Assembly (NCBI GenBank): GCA_036269435.1
Contig: DATASA010000110.1
Location: forward strand, 18,991-82,990
DNA from: CADCTB01 sp036269435
GTDB taxonomy: Bacteria; Actinomycetota; Acidimicrobiia; Acidimicrobiales; AC-14
Length of the DNA stretch: 64,000 bases
Reading direction: 5' to 3'
Under the pieces are notes generated by a model that saw only the letters and a program-made list of their open reading frames with translations, did not search any database and had not been told where the DNA came from. The translations under genes were made by a program, and so were the position numbers. Below, in pieces: positions 1 through 9,077 of the stretch (position 1 is its first letter; every line of letters starts with the position of its first letter).

Positions 1-1
1 G

Positions 2-1012
2 ACGGTCGTGGCGCGGGCCGGGGACGGGGCCCGCTGGCCCCGGCTCGTCGTCGCCGCCGCGCCGGCGCCGAGGCCCGTCCGCCTGGTGTGGGAGCAGGCC
101 GGCCTTCCCCTTCTGCTTCGCCGCCTGCGGGTCGACGTCCACCACGGTCCCCACTACACGATGCCGGTCGCGGCCGGTCGACCGACGGTCGTGACCATCC
201 ACGACCTTTCCTTCTTCACCCATCCGGAGTGGCACGACCGGGCCAAGGTCGCCTTCTTCACCACCGCCATCCGACTGGCGGCGCGACGGGCCTCGGCTCT
301 CGTGGCCGTCAGCGCCACCACCGCCGAACTGCTCACCGAGCTGGTCGAGCCCCGCGCTCCCGTCCACGTCGTGCCCCACGGCGTCGACCACCTGCGCTTC
401 CGGCCCGATCCGCCTGCGGCGGTGGGCGAAGGCGGCGACGAGGATTTGGCCGCCCTCGCCCGCCTCGGCGTGCGGGCGCCCTACGTCGCCTTCCTGGGCA
501 CGCTGGAGCCCCGCAAGGACGTGCCCACCCTGGTCCGGGCCTTCGACCGGATCGCCGGTGGCCGGGCCGACCTGACGCTGGTCCTGGCCGGCGCGCCCGG
601 TTGGGGGACGGCCGCCGTCGACGCCGCGGTGGCCGGCGCCAGCCACCGCGACCGCATCCATCGGCTGGGCTACGTCGCCGAGGACGCCATCCCCGCGCTG
701 CTCCGGGGCGCGGCGGTGGTGGCCTACCCCTCGCTGGAGGAGGGCTTCGGGCTGCCCGTGCTCGAGGCGCTGGCCTGCGGCGCCCCCGTGGTGACGACGT
801 GCGGGACGGTGATGGAGGAGGTGGCGGCCGGTGCCGCCGTCCTCTGTCGCCCCGCCGACGCCAGCTCGCTGGCCGACGCGCTGGAGGAGGCGCTGACCCC
901 CGACGACCGCCGCCGCCGGCTCGGCTCCGAGGTCGCGGCCCGCTCCACCTGGGAGGCGTCCGCCGCCGCCCACGTCGACGTCTACCGGTCGGCGGCGGCG
1001 ACCGGCGGGTAG
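2..1012 (+). CDS. GT4-family glycosyltransferase, 5' end outside window
   Basis: The frame is already open at the left edge, so the true start lies upstream; about 336 codons are visible. It is a GT-B fold transferase of family 4. Visible motifs are an N-domain segment VVTIHDLSFF, the acceptor/donor hinge VPHGVDHLRF, the donor-domain opening YVAFLGTLEPRKD, and the nucleotide-sugar segment EEGFGLPVLEALACGAPVV containing the E-x7-E pair. No membrane segment is seen, so it should be cytosolic or peripherally attached, adding a sugar to a lipid-linked glycan. The sugar cannot be read from sequence. Its last 31 bp overlap the end of the convergent YfhO gene. Confidence 0.9.
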   Translation, partial: TVVARAGDGARWPRLVVAAAPAPRPVRLVWEQAGLPLLLRRLRVDVHHGPHYTMPVAAGRPTVVTIHDLSFFTHPEWHDRAKVAFFTTAIRLAARRASALVAVSATTAELLTELVEPRAPVHVVPHGVDHLRFRPDPPAAVGEGGDEDLAALARLGVRAPYVAFLGTLEPRKDVPTLVRAFDRIAGGRADLTLVLAGAPGWGTAAVDAAVAGASHRDRIHRLGYVAEDAIPALLRGAAVVAYPSLEEGFGLPVLEALACGAPVVTTCGTVMEEVAAGAAVLCRPADASSLADALEEALTPDDRRRRLGSEVAARSTWEASAAAHVDVYRSAAATGG

Positions 1013-3444
1013 CCGCCGGCCCGGCGCGCCCGACGTGCGGCGCCGGCCCGCGTGCCGGCCGTCGACCCCGGCCCGACGCTCCAGCCGAGGAGGGCGACGA
1101 CCACGAGCAGCGACGCCGCGGTCAGGGCCAGGCCGTAACGGACCGAGTCGGGCTGGTAGCGCAGGACGACGTCGCTCGCGCCCGGGCCGACGGGGACGGC
1201 GGTGAAGGCCACGTTGGCCCGCCGGAGCGGGACCGTTCGACCGTTGACCGTCGCCTTCCAGCCGGGGTACCGGGTCACCAGGGCGACCAGCCATCCGGGG
1301 CTGTCCCGGGCTACCCGCAGGTGGATCTCGGTGGGGTCCTCGCGGATCACTTCCACGGCCCCCGCGGCGCCGACCGAGGCCGCCACCGCGGCGTGGATGA
1401 GGACCGTCTGCTGGGGGTCGAAGTCGGGCCGCTCGAGAAGGCGGAGGGCGTCCTCGTTGCCGGCCACGGGGAGGGCGTCTCCCGGCGAGTAGTACCGCGG
1501 CGATCCACCGGGCACCCGGAAGACACCGACGCTCCCGCTGCGGCCGACCTCCTGCATGCCGACGGCGACGCCCGTGGTCGCCACGTACCGCACCCCGAGG
1601 ACCTTGGCCAGCCGGTCCCAGTGGATGGCGTCGGGGACGGCCAGCATGCGGCGCTGCAGGAGGTCGTAGTCGGCGACGCCGACGCCGTCGTAGCTGGTCG
1701 GCATGTGGAGGCGGTACCAGAGGTTGGTGTCCGGGTTCATGAGCCCGTCGATCAGGACGGTGTCGGAGCCCACGGCGTCGCTCACCGCGGTCACCGCCGG
1801 GGTCACCGGATAGAAGTACCGAGGGTCGACGGTGGGGTTGTAGTGGCGGAGCAGGAAGCCGGACTGGGCGAACACCATGGCGACGAGGAGGGCACCGCCG
1901 CCGACCCGCGTCCACGACCGGCCCCGCCCGGCGACGAGCAGCCCGACCGCCCCCACTCCGGCGACGAAGGTGAGCGAGATGTACCGGATGTGCTGGCCGA
2001 CCGCCTTTCGGGCCAGCGCGCTCGCCACGGTGTTGGCGGGCAGGCCCCCGAAGTAGTTGCGCAGGAGCCGCTCGGACACCAGGGCCAGCAGGAGCAGGAC
2101 CGCACCGCCGGCCGCGAAGGCCGCGCCCACGAGCAGTCGCCGACCCCTGGGCGCGCACAGATGGTCGAGGCCGACGGCGGCGAGACAGCTCAGGGCGAAC
2201 AGCCACACCGGTTGGCTGCGGCTCACCACGCTGAGCTCGACGAGCGGCAGCGACCCGACCACGCGGCCCAGGCCGCCGATGTCGTGGGCCCACAGGAACC
2301 ACAGGGCGGCGGTGACGGTGAAGAAGGCGACGACGACACGAGGTGCCTCGGCGGCGTGGTCGCCTCCACGACGCCGGACCAGCGAGACCGCCCCGGCTCC
2401 GGCCAACAGGAGCACGAGAAGGCCGATGTAGAACCCGACCGCCTCGTTGTAGTTCGACCCGATGGCCGCGCCCCCGGGCAGCCGCAGCGTGCCCCGCAGC
2501 GGGCCGGGGTCGTAGTAGTTCGTCGCCGGGCTGCCAAAGAGGTTCGGGAAGGCCAGGAGCGTGGCGAAGCGCGGGTCGAAATGGGTCAGGGCCCGGGTGG
2601 CGCCCTCGGCGTAGGACGTGCTCCGCAGCAGGTACTCGACGAACGGCAGCGTCTGCACGCCGCTGATCCCGGCCCCCAGGAGCGTGGCCGCGCCCACTTC
2701 GGCCACCCGCCCGACCCGCTGGCGCGCCGGTCCCGCGGTGAGGCCGAGGCGAACCACCGCGTATCCCAGCACCAGGGCCATGCAGAAGAACAGCGTCTCG
2801 GGATGGCCGGCCAGGAACGCCCACGCCACGATGCCGGCGTAAGCGGCGAGGGCCGCCCACCGACGGGCGCGGTCGGCCGCGGCCCGGGCCACCTCCACCA
2901 GCCACAACCCGGCTGGCAGGCAGACGGCGGCACCCGGATGGGGCCAGTTCAGCCACAGGATGTTGTAGGCGCTGAACATGAAGGCGACGGCGCCCACGAT
3001 CCCGGCGAGGTGCGAGACGCGCAGTCGGCGCAGGTACAGGTAGGTGAACAGGCCGAGCACGAACAGCTTGAGGCCGGCGGCGAGGAACAGGGCGATCCGG
3101 AAGGGCAGGGCGTAGAACGGCAGGCTGAACGGCGAGAGGACCGCGGAGACGCTGTTGGCCAGGTGGGGCACGCCGGCGGCGTTGTAGGGGTTCCAGACCG
3201 GCAGCCGTCCGTGGCTGAGCTGGTCGCGGTTCCACTCGAGCCAAGGGTGCATCTGCCACACCGGGTCACCGAGGAGCGCGTTCTTCACCGTGTAGTTCGC
3301 CGGCGCGTCCCGCAACATGGGCGACGACTGGAGGAGGTCGGTGGTGGCGTAGTAGCCGTTCGAGCTGATCGGCTGCCAGAGGAAGACCACGAGCAGTGCG
3401 GCCAGGACGGCACTGGCCTGCAGGACCTGACGGGGCGACGTCAC
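982..3444 (-). CDS. YfhO-family polytopic membrane protein
   Basis: Predicted 820 aa. I chose GTG at 3444 because the frame upstream enters yqgE; the first hydrophobic helix (ASAVLAALLVVFLW) follows about 10 residues in. The protein has roughly a dozen membrane segments, then a soluble C-terminal beta-rich domain carrying RYPGWKATVNG and VPVGPGASDVVLRY, then a last helix and a basic tail. This is the layout of YfhO proteins, some of which are needed for glycosylation of wall polymers in Firmicutes. Inferred role: lipid-linked sugar transfer on the outer membrane face. It shares the C-terminal signature with three other proteins in this window. Confidence 0.85.
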   Translation of the reverse strand: MTSPRQVLQASAVLAALLVVFLWQPISSNGYYATTDLLQSSPMLRDAPANYTVKNALLGDPVWQMHPWLEWNRDQLSHGRLPVWNPYNAAGVPHLANSVSAVLSPFSLPFYALPFRIALFLAAGLKLFVLGLFTYLYLRRLRVSHLAGIVGAVAFMFSAYNILWLNWPHPGAAVCLPAGLWLVEVARAAADRARRWAALAAYAGIVAWAFLAGHPETLFFCMALVLGYAVVRLGLTAGPARQRVGRVAEVGAATLLGAGISGVQTLPFVEYLLRSTSYAEGATRALTHFDPRFATLLAFPNLFGSPATNYYDPGPLRGTLRLPGGAAIGSNYNEAVGFYIGLLVLLLAGAGAVSLVRRRGGDHAAEAPRVVVAFFTVTAALWFLWAHDIGGLGRVVGSLPLVELSVVSRSQPVWLFALSCLAAVGLDHLCAPRGRRLLVGAAFAAGGAVLLLLALVSERLLRNYFGGLPANTVASALARKAVGQHIRYISLTFVAGVGAVGLLVAGRGRSWTRVGGGALLVAMVFAQSGFLLRHYNPTVDPRYFYPVTPAVTAVSDAVGSDTVLIDGLMNPDTNLWYRLHMPTSYDGVGVADYDLLQRRMLAVPDAIHWDRLAKVLGVRYVATTGVAVGMQEVGRSGSVGVFRVPGGSPRYYSPGDALPVAGNEDALRLLERPDFDPQQTVLIHAAVAASVGAAGAVEVIREDPTEIHLRVARDSPGWLVALVTRYPGWKATVNGRTVPLRRANVAFTAVPVGPGASDVVLRYQPDSVRYGLALTAASLLVVVALLGWSVGPGSTAGTRAGAARRARRAGGYPPVAAADR

Positions 3445-3497
3445 CGGGCGGGCGAGGGGTCGCTCACGGAACCATCGCCACGGGCAATCTAGGTGTG

Positions 3498-3520
3498 GCC
3501 CGGTTGCGCCGCAACCGGGC
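3498..3520 (-). terminator. Hairpin after yqgE
   Basis: Perfect inverted repeat with 10-bp arms (GCCCGGTTGC / GCAACCGGGC) and a 3-base loop, starting 6 bp past the yqgE stop. No T-run follows, so termination strength is uncertain. It separates yqgE from the YfhO gene downstream. Confidence 0.6.
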
Positions 3521-3526
3521 TGGGGG

Positions 3527-4090
3527 TCAGTTCCGCGAGGGGTCCGGCGGGTAGGCGGCGAACAGGGCGAGGGTGCCCGGCTGGCGGCGCAGGACTGTGG
3601 CCCACAGGTCCTCCGGCGCAGGCGACAGGGGGTCGGCCGCGTCGGCGTCGACCACGAACCAGCCCCCGTCGGCGATCTCACGGTCGACCTGGCCCGGGCC
3701 CCAACCGGCATAGCCGGCGAACACCCGGATCTCGTCGAGCCGCGGGATCGTCTCGTCCGGGTCACTGTCCAGGTCGAGGGTGCCCACCGGACCGGCGCCG
3801 AGCAGCGGCTGCCAGCCCTCCGCTGCTCCGGCCGGGCCGAGCCGGGCGACGCAGACCGCCGCGCTCGGCGCCACGGGGCCGCCGATGAACACGACAGGCG
3901 GATGGGCCGCGGCCCGGGCCCACTCGGGCAGCGGCTCGGCCACGTCGAGCTCGCTGGGCCGGTTCAGCACCACGCCCAGCGCGCCCTCGTCACCGTCCTC
4001 CAGCACGAGCACGACCGTGCGCTCGAAGTTGGGGTCGCCCAGGTTCGGGGTGGCGACGAGCAACCGGCCCTTCAACCTTGCCCGCCTCAC
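3527..4090 (-). CDS. yqgE: YqgE/AlgH family protein (UPF0301)
   Basis: 187 aa, the usual length of the family. The opening LKGRLLVATPNLGDPNFERT, then GALGVVLNRPSE and FAGYAGWGPGQVDREI, are the signature segments. Biochemical function of the family is unknown; in pseudomonads AlgH affects alginate production but that does not transfer safely. The GTG start at 4090 overlaps the stop of the upstream small gene by GTGA, so the two are probably translationally coupled. A TTG at 4076, just before LKGRL, is an alternative start. Confidence 0.92.
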   Translation of the reverse strand: MRRARLKGRLLVATPNLGDPNFERTVVLVLEDGDEGALGVVLNRPSELDVAEPLPEWARAAAHPPVVFIGGPVAPSAAVCVARLGPAGAAEGWQPLLGAGPVGTLDLDSDPDETIPRLDEIRVFAGYAGWGPGQVDREIADGGWFVVDADAADPLSPAPEDLWATVLRRQPGTLALFAAYPPDPSRN

Positions 4091-4389
4091 CGGCGCGGTG
4101 GGGGGCCGAGCAGGGACTGCTGGGCGCTGCGCAGCGCCGTCCGGGCCGACGCGACCAACGGGCGAATCTCGTCGGACAGGCGGGCCTCCACGTCGTCGAG
4201 CACCGGGTCCACGCGCTCTTCCACGTCGGCCGCCAGCCGGGACAGCCCCTTCTGCAGCTGGCGACGACGGACCTGCGCCTGCTGGAACCCGAGGATCCCG
4301 AGGCCGACCGCCGTGTACATCGCCTCCCGAAGGTCGCTCCAGTCGTCCACCCCACCAGCAAACCACGCCCGGACCGCCACCGGTGCCAT
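4087..4389 (-). CDS. Small helical protein of unknown function
   Basis: 100 aa. After a short N-terminus there is a hydrophobic stretch (AMYTAVGLGILGFQQAQV) followed by a charged, alpha-helical C-terminal half with repeated VEE/LDDVE spacing that could form a coiled coil. No family recognised with certainty. ATG 4389 is preceded by a GGAG ribosome-binding site. It is coupled to yqgE by a GTGA overlap, and its start lies only 14 bp from the divergent methyltransferase start, so the two promoters must lie within each other's genes or overlap. Possibly membrane-associated. Confidence 0.7.
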   Translation of the reverse strand: MAPVAVRAWFAGGVDDWSDLREAMYTAVGLGILGFQQAQVRRRQLQKGLSRLAADVEERVDPVLDDVEARLSDEIRPLVASARTALRSAQQSLLGPPPRR

Positions 4390-4403
4390 AATGCTCCGCC
4401 CGC

Positions 4404-5195
4404 ATGGCCACCATTTCTCAGCCGCCGGGCGAATGGGCGGGCGCCGACCCCCGGTACCGGGGCTACCGGCCCACCCGCCGCGGCGTCCTCCTCGACCACC
4501 GCATCCGGGTCGCCATGAGCCTCGTCCGGCCGGGCAACGTTCGCCGGTTGCTCGACCTGGGCGCGGGCGACGCCTTCGTCACCGCCCGGTTCGGCGAGGC
4601 GGCCGGCGCCGCGCTGGCGGTGGCGGTCGATGTCGGCGAACCGGCCCCGCTCGCCCCCCTCGCCCGCCCCGTGGCCCGGGCCGCGGCCCGCCTGCCGGGA
4701 CCGCTCCCCTTTCCGGACGGCTGCTTCGACGTCGTCGTCAGCCTGGAGACGATCGAGCACCTGCTCGACCCGGACGAGCTGCTGTCGGAGGTCCGGCGGG
4801 TGCTGGCGCCCGGCGGGTACCTGCTGCTGTCCACCCCCCGCCTCGACTCGCTCCTGATCGTGGGGTCGCTGCTGCTGGGCGAGCAGCCGCCCGGCGTCGA
4901 GGCGTCGTCCCGACGACGGTACGGCAGCCGCTTCGGCGAGCACCGACCCTCGGGCCACGTCCACCTGTTCACCAAACGAGCGATGGTCGAGGCCATGGCC
5001 GCCAACGGGTTCGCGGTCGACGCCTACCGGGAGGGCCGGTTCAGCTCGAGCTGGTGGCAGGCCGTCCGCTCCGACCGGCGCCCCGGAGCGCGTGACCTGG
5101 CCATCGCCGCCGTCTTCGCCGTCTACGATCTCATTCCCGTGCGCAAGGACGTGATGGTCCTGCGGGCCACGCCCGTCGAGACGGTGCCCCGATGA
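4404..5195 (+). CDS. Class I SAM-dependent methyltransferase
   Basis: 263 aa. SAM-binding motif I is LLDLGAGDAFVTARF, with a post-motif acidic strand end AVDVGEP and motif III region RRVLAPGGYLLLST, all typical of the Methyltransf_11 group. The substrate is unknown; the cluster suggests a sugar, glycolipid or quinone-like lipid. ATG 4404 lies 12 bp after a CATAAT that could be a -10 box. The gene overlaps the next methyltransferase by ATGA at 5192-5195, so both are probably made together. Confidence 0.88.
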   Translation: MATISQPPGEWAGADPRYRGYRPTRRGVLLDHRIRVAMSLVRPGNVRRLLDLGAGDAFVTARFGEAAGAALAVAVDVGEPAPLAPLARPVARAAARLPGPLPFPDGCFDVVVSLETIEHLLDPDELLSEVRRVLAPGGYLLLSTPRLDSLLIVGSLLLGEQPPGVEASSRRRYGSRFGEHRPSGHVHLFTKRAMVEAMAANGFAVDAYREGRFSSSWWQAVRSDRRPGARDLAIAAVFAVYDLIPVRKDVMVLRATPVETVPR

Positions 5196-6031
5196 CCGAC
5201 GACCACCTCGACTACCAGCGCACGTTCTACGACCAGCACTTCGCCAAGCGGGAGGCGGCGGTGCGCGAGCAGCTCGCCCACCCGCTGTTCCGGTCGTTCA
5301 ACGACCGGGTCGCGGCCCGCGTTCTCGACGTCGGCCTGCCCGCCGGTCGACCGGAGCGCACCGTGCGGATCTTCGAGCCGGGGTGCGGCGACGGGCTGCT
5401 GGGCTCCGCCCTGGGCCGGGCCGCCGCGTCGCGTGGCCTCGACCTGGCCTACACCGGCTCGGACCTCAGCCAGGCCGCGCTGGAGCTCGCCGCCACCGTG
5501 GTCAGCGGCGACTTCCGCGTGGGCGACGGCACCCAGGTCCTGGACGCCCTCCCCCGCCACAGCCAGGACATCGTGGTGGCCAAGAACCTGCTCCACCACC
5601 TCGACGACCCTGCCGGCTTCCTGCGGGCCGCGGGCCGGGCCCTCGTGCCCGGCGGGCGGGTCATCGCCTTCGAGCCCCTCATCGGGTGCCCCCAGTTCCT
5701 GCTCTTCAACCTCCTGGCCGCCAAACGCGAGCGCCACTACTTCAAAGGCCAGCGCCGCAACCGGGCCGCGTTCGAACAGGCCGGCTTCGCCGGCGCCACC
5801 TGCGAGCGGTTCAGCTGGCTGCCCTACGAGCTGGCGTTCGTCATCCGCCCGAACGTGTTCCGCCGGCTGTTCTCGACCGAGAACCCGGCCACGATCCGCC
5901 GGGTCTCCGACCTGGACGACCGCCTCACCGCCAAGGTCCCATGGCTGGCCTGCTACGCGGTGTGGGTGGGCACCGCGGCCGAGGCGGCCGGCTCGGGTTC
6001 GGCCGGCATGAACGGCTCGAACAGGATGTAG
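5192..6031 (+). CDS. Class I SAM-dependent methyltransferase
   Basis: 279 aa. Motif I is FEPGCGDGLLGSAL, followed by AKNLLHHLDDPAGFLRAAGR and VPGGRVIAFEPL. A C-terminal cap (FAGATCERFSWLPYELAFVI and NVFRRLFS) is probably the acceptor-binding lid. The start overlaps the upstream methyltransferase stop by 4 nt. Its last 79 bp run antisense through the end of the convergent epimerase/methyltransferase fusion; the final residues GSGSAGMNGSNRM look unconstrained. Substrate not determinable. Confidence 0.87.
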   Translation: MTDDHLDYQRTFYDQHFAKREAAVREQLAHPLFRSFNDRVAARVLDVGLPAGRPERTVRIFEPGCGDGLLGSALGRAAASRGLDLAYTGSDLSQAALELAATVVSGDFRVGDGTQVLDALPRHSQDIVVAKNLLHHLDDPAGFLRAAGRALVPGGRVIAFEPLIGCPQFLLFNLLAAKRERHYFKGQRRNRAAFEQAGFAGATCERFSWLPYELAFVIRPNVFRRLFSTENPATIRRVSDLDDRLTAKVPWLACYAVWVGTAAEAAGSGSAGMNGSNRM

Positions 6032-7890
6032 CGGTGGTGGGCCAGTGCCGGGGCGATGGCCCCCGGCATGTGGCGCTCCAGCAGGCCGATCCGGTAGACC
6101 CGCTCGTCGAGGTCGGGCTGGTCACCCTTCAGGAACGGCAGGATCGACCAGGCCCACACGCCCTCGCCGTCGCCCTCGCCCGTCCCGTCCGGGTTGGCCG
6201 CCGGCTCCTTGGAGCGACCGAGGGCGGCGCGCAAGACCTTGGCCAGCGGCACCGACGTGTCCGGGAAGGGCGGGATGTCGAACAGGCCGGTGTCGACCGC
6301 CGTGTACCCGGCCCGTTCGGCCGCCGCCGTCGTCAGGCGGCTGTCGAGGGCGTCCTCGTTGAGCCGGTCGAACAGGTCCTTGTGCCAGAGCTTGGCCCGC
6401 ATCTTCAGGAAGACGTTCTTGTTGGGCACGCAGCTCAGCACGCCGCGGCGCGCCCAGCGCGCCTGGGCGTCGAGCACCGCCGCCGGGTCGTCGAACCACC
6501 ACAGGGCGGCGAAGCTGAAGACGAGGTCGTACTCGGCCGACAGCTTCTCGGGCCACGTCGCCGGGTCGGGGCCGGGCACCAGGTGGATCTCGGGATCGAG
6601 TCCCAGCTCCTGCCACAGCTTGCGGACGGCTTCGAGGCGCTCGGCGTCGAAGTCGAGCAGGCCGACCCGGATGCCCCGGCGGGCCAGGAACACCGCGTCC
6701 AGCCCGGGGATGCCCATCATCCCGAACGCCGGCGCGTGCAGCACGCTGGTCGAGCCCGTCCGGGCCATCGCCGCGTCCAGGACGTCGGCCAGCGCGAACC
6801 GCTCGTACACGGTGCCCAGTCCCTCGTCGTTGTCCTCGAAGTAGCCCCGCCAGTCGAACCCGAGCGCGGCGGCCTGGCCCTCGGGCGCGTCGGCCTCGAA
6901 CCCGGGCACGGTGCGCTTCGGCTTGGCCTGGGCCTGGGCCGCGGCCAGCCAGGCCCCCGTGGCCCGCAGCCCGTCGTCGATGGCCACCTGCGGGCGCCAG
7001 CCCAGCTCGGCCTCGGCTCGGGCCCAGGAGTAGCAACGATCCCGGGTGGCGACGTCGACCCCATGGACGTTCAGCGGTGGCTCACCGCTCAGCCCGGCCA
7101 GGGACCACACAGCCTCCAGCCCCTTGGCCGCCGGCCGCAGGACCGCCGCCGGAAGGCCGAACGAGGGCGCACCCAAGCCCGCCCCTTCCGCCAGGCGCCC
7201 GAGGATCTGCTCCATCGGCGTGGCCTGGGCACCGCCGAACACGAAGATGCCGTCGCCCGCCGTCCCCAGCAGCCGCAGAGCATCCACCAGGTCGTCGACG
7301 TGCAGGAGGTGAATCCGGTTGCGGCCCGTGCCGGGGAAACGGCGCACGCCCTTCGACATCAGGCGCACGGCGCGGGCGAGCATGCCTTCGCCGTCGCCGG
7401 GCCCGTAGGTGATGGTGGGCCGGGCGATGACCGACGTGCCGTCGGGGCGGGCGGCGACGAGCTGCTCGGCGGCCAGCTTGGCCCGGCCGTAGGGGGACGC
7501 GGGCTGCGGCGGGGTGGCGTGGTCGGCCGGCCAGGGGCGGTCCCAGCCGTAGACCGAGGTCGAACTGACGTAGACCAGTCGGCTGTCGGCGGGGAGGACG
7601 CCGAGCAGCTTGGCCGTCCCGCCGAGGTGGGTCGAGTGCATCTCCGCGGCGGAGCCCCGGTAGCTCCCGGCCAGGTGGTACACGAGGTCGCAACCCTCGG
7701 CGGCCCGGCGCAGGCTGTCGTCGTCGCCCATGTCGGCCCGCACGATCTCCAGCGACGGGTCGGCGGCGCGCAGGCGCTCGGCGCCGGCGTCGGAGCGGGC
7801 CATGGCCCGCACGTCGGTGCCGGCCTCCCGCAGCGCGCCGACCAGTCGGGAACCGATGAAGCCGGTCGCCCCGGTGACGAGGACGGTCAC
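5953..7890 (-). CDS. NAD-dependent epimerase fused to a methyltransferase-like domain
   Basis: 645 aa. Residues 1-320 are an extended SDR sugar-nucleotide epimerase/dehydratase: VTGATGFIG at the N-terminus, the S/T segment VYVSSTSVYGW and catalytic Y134xxxK138. From about residue 350 a second domain follows, with IRVGLLDFDAERLEAV, AEYDLVFSFAALWWFDDP and ARRGVLSCVPNKNVF, resembling a Rossmann SAM methyltransferase without a clear glycine-rich motif I. GTG 7890 overlaps the radical SAM stop by GTGA, which sets the start. Likely acts on a nucleotide sugar or glycolipid made by its operon partners. Its 3' end overlaps the convergent methyltransferase by 79 bp. Confidence 0.82.
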   Translation of the reverse strand: MTVLVTGATGFIGSRLVGALREAGTDVRAMARSDAGAERLRAADPSLEIVRADMGDDDSLRRAAEGCDLVYHLAGSYRGSAAEMHSTHLGGTAKLLGVLPADSRLVYVSSTSVYGWDRPWPADHATPPQPASPYGRAKLAAEQLVAARPDGTSVIARPTITYGPGDGEGMLARAVRLMSKGVRRFPGTGRNRIHLLHVDDLVDALRLLGTAGDGIFVFGGAQATPMEQILGRLAEGAGLGAPSFGLPAAVLRPAAKGLEAVWSLAGLSGEPPLNVHGVDVATRDRCYSWARAEAELGWRPQVAIDDGLRATGAWLAAAQAQAKPKRTVPGFEADAPEGQAAALGFDWRGYFEDNDEGLGTVYERFALADVLDAAMARTGSTSVLHAPAFGMMGIPGLDAVFLARRGIRVGLLDFDAERLEAVRKLWQELGLDPEIHLVPGPDPATWPEKLSAEYDLVFSFAALWWFDDPAAVLDAQARWARRGVLSCVPNKNVFLKMRAKLWHKDLFDRLNEDALDSRLTTAAAERAGYTAVDTGLFDIPPFPDTSVPLAKVLRAALGRSKEPAANPDGTGEGDGEGVWAWSILPFLKGDQPDLDERVYRIGLLERHMPGAIAPALAHHRYILFEPFMPAEPEPAASAAVPTHTA

Positions 7891-9077
7891 GAGCGGGCGT
7901 TCACGGCCGTCGCCACCTGGTTGTGCGTGATCGCGTGGGCCGACTGGGCGGCCAGCGGCTTGGGCTTGCGGACCATGCCGGCGGCGATGCGGGTGGCCGC
8001 TCCCGGGTCGACCAGCAGGTTCGTGTATGCGGCGTTGGCCAGCGGGCAGGCGCAGTGGCGCTCGCGCATCCAGGTCCGGAACTCCTCCGCCTCCGGCGAG
8101 AACCAGACCGTCGGGAAGTCGAAGTCGGCGTCGCGCAGGTTCCCGAACGAGCGGGCCAGCACGCAGCAGGACCAGACGTCGCCCTCGGCGCCGACGTGGA
8201 CGGACAGGAACCCGGCATGGCACACGGGCATCGCTTCCGTCTCGCCCTCCAGGAAGCGGGTGACCCGGCCGTAGTACTCGTTGCGGACCGAGCGGGCGGC
8301 CCGGGCGACCATGCCGTTCGCCGCGTCCTCGGCGTCGAGCACGGCGGCCGCGGCGACCCGGAACTGCCGGGCCTTCGGGCTGATGCCGGTGTCGATCGTC
8401 TGCAGCTCGACCCGCTCCTCGGCCGGCTCGGCGATGTAGGAGTCGGCGCCCAGCTTGGTCAGGTTCTGGGCGATGGCCGGGAAGTCGTCCTCGTTCTCGC
8501 TCGACACGACCGTGTGGACGCCGACGGTCAGGTTCGGCAGGTCGAGGGCCCGCAGGCCGGCCAGCGTGCGCATCATGCGGGGCCAGGACCCGGGCGCCCC
8601 TCGGATGGTGTCGTGCCGCTCGGGGACGTGGTGGTCGATCGACAGGTTGATCACGAGCTGGGTGCCGGGCGCCTCTTCGCAGATGCGCTTGACGCCGGCG
8701 ACCACCCGCTTGGTGAACCAGCCGTTGGTCGGGATGTTGACGATGGCGGGCTGGCAGGTCTCGATGGCGCTGAGGATGATGTCCGGCAGGTCGCCCCGCA
8801 GGAACGGCTCACCGCCGCTGAACGTCATCCAGACCGGCGACCGCCCCAGCGACCGGAACACCTGGGCCCACTCGTCCGCCTCGAGCTCCTTGACCTTGCG
8901 GTCGTAGACGTTGCAGGTCTGGCAGCGGAAATTACACCTGAAATTGGTACTGATCGTGACGTTGACGGGCAGCAGGCGGGGCCAGCCGTGGGCCCTCCAG
9001 GAGCTCGCCGCGGCCAGCGAGTACCCCGTCTGTGTCAAGCGGCGGAGCCTTGGTGCTCGCGACCATGTCCCAGACAT
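7887..9077 (-). CDS. Radical SAM protein with cysteine-rich C-terminus
   Basis: 396 aa. The cluster-binding CxxxCxxC is C48-NFR-C52-QT-C55, followed by the SAM-binding TFSGGEPFLRGD. A C-terminal set of cysteines (CHAGFLSVH, WSCCVL, RHCACPLA) resembles a SPASM or twitch auxiliary-cluster region. Such enzymes in glycan clusters can perform C-C bond, dehydrogenation or epimerisation chemistry, but the reaction here is unknown. The frame begins at ATG 9077, overlapping the upstream GT2 by 146 nt; TTG 9038 would shorten the overlap to 107 nt. Downstream it is coupled to the epimerase fusion. Confidence 0.88.
   Translation of the reverse strand: MSGTWSRAPRLRRLTQTGYSLAAASSWRAHGWPRLLPVNVTISTNFRCNFRCQTCNVYDRKVKELEADEWAQVFRSLGRSPVWMTFSGGEPFLRGDLPDIILSAIETCQPAIVNIPTNGWFTKRVVAGVKRICEEAPGTQLVINLSIDHHVPERHDTIRGAPGSWPRMMRTLAGLRALDLPNLTVGVHTVVSSENEDDFPAIAQNLTKLGADSYIAEPAEERVELQTIDTGISPKARQFRVAAAAVLDAEDAANGMVARAARSVRNEYYGRVTRFLEGETEAMPVCHAGFLSVHVGAEGDVWSCCVLARSFGNLRDADFDFPTVWFSPEAEEFRTWMRERHCACPLANAAYTNLLVDPGAATRIAAGMVRKPKPLAAQSAHAITHNQVATAVNARS

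Noticed and set aside
88..3492. Very long open frames opposite or alongside the YfhO, giant membrane protein and GT regions (for example 11,258-14,941)
   Set aside because: Arg/Gly/Pro/His-rich translations without domains; they arise because stop codons are rare in GC-rich antisense frames.
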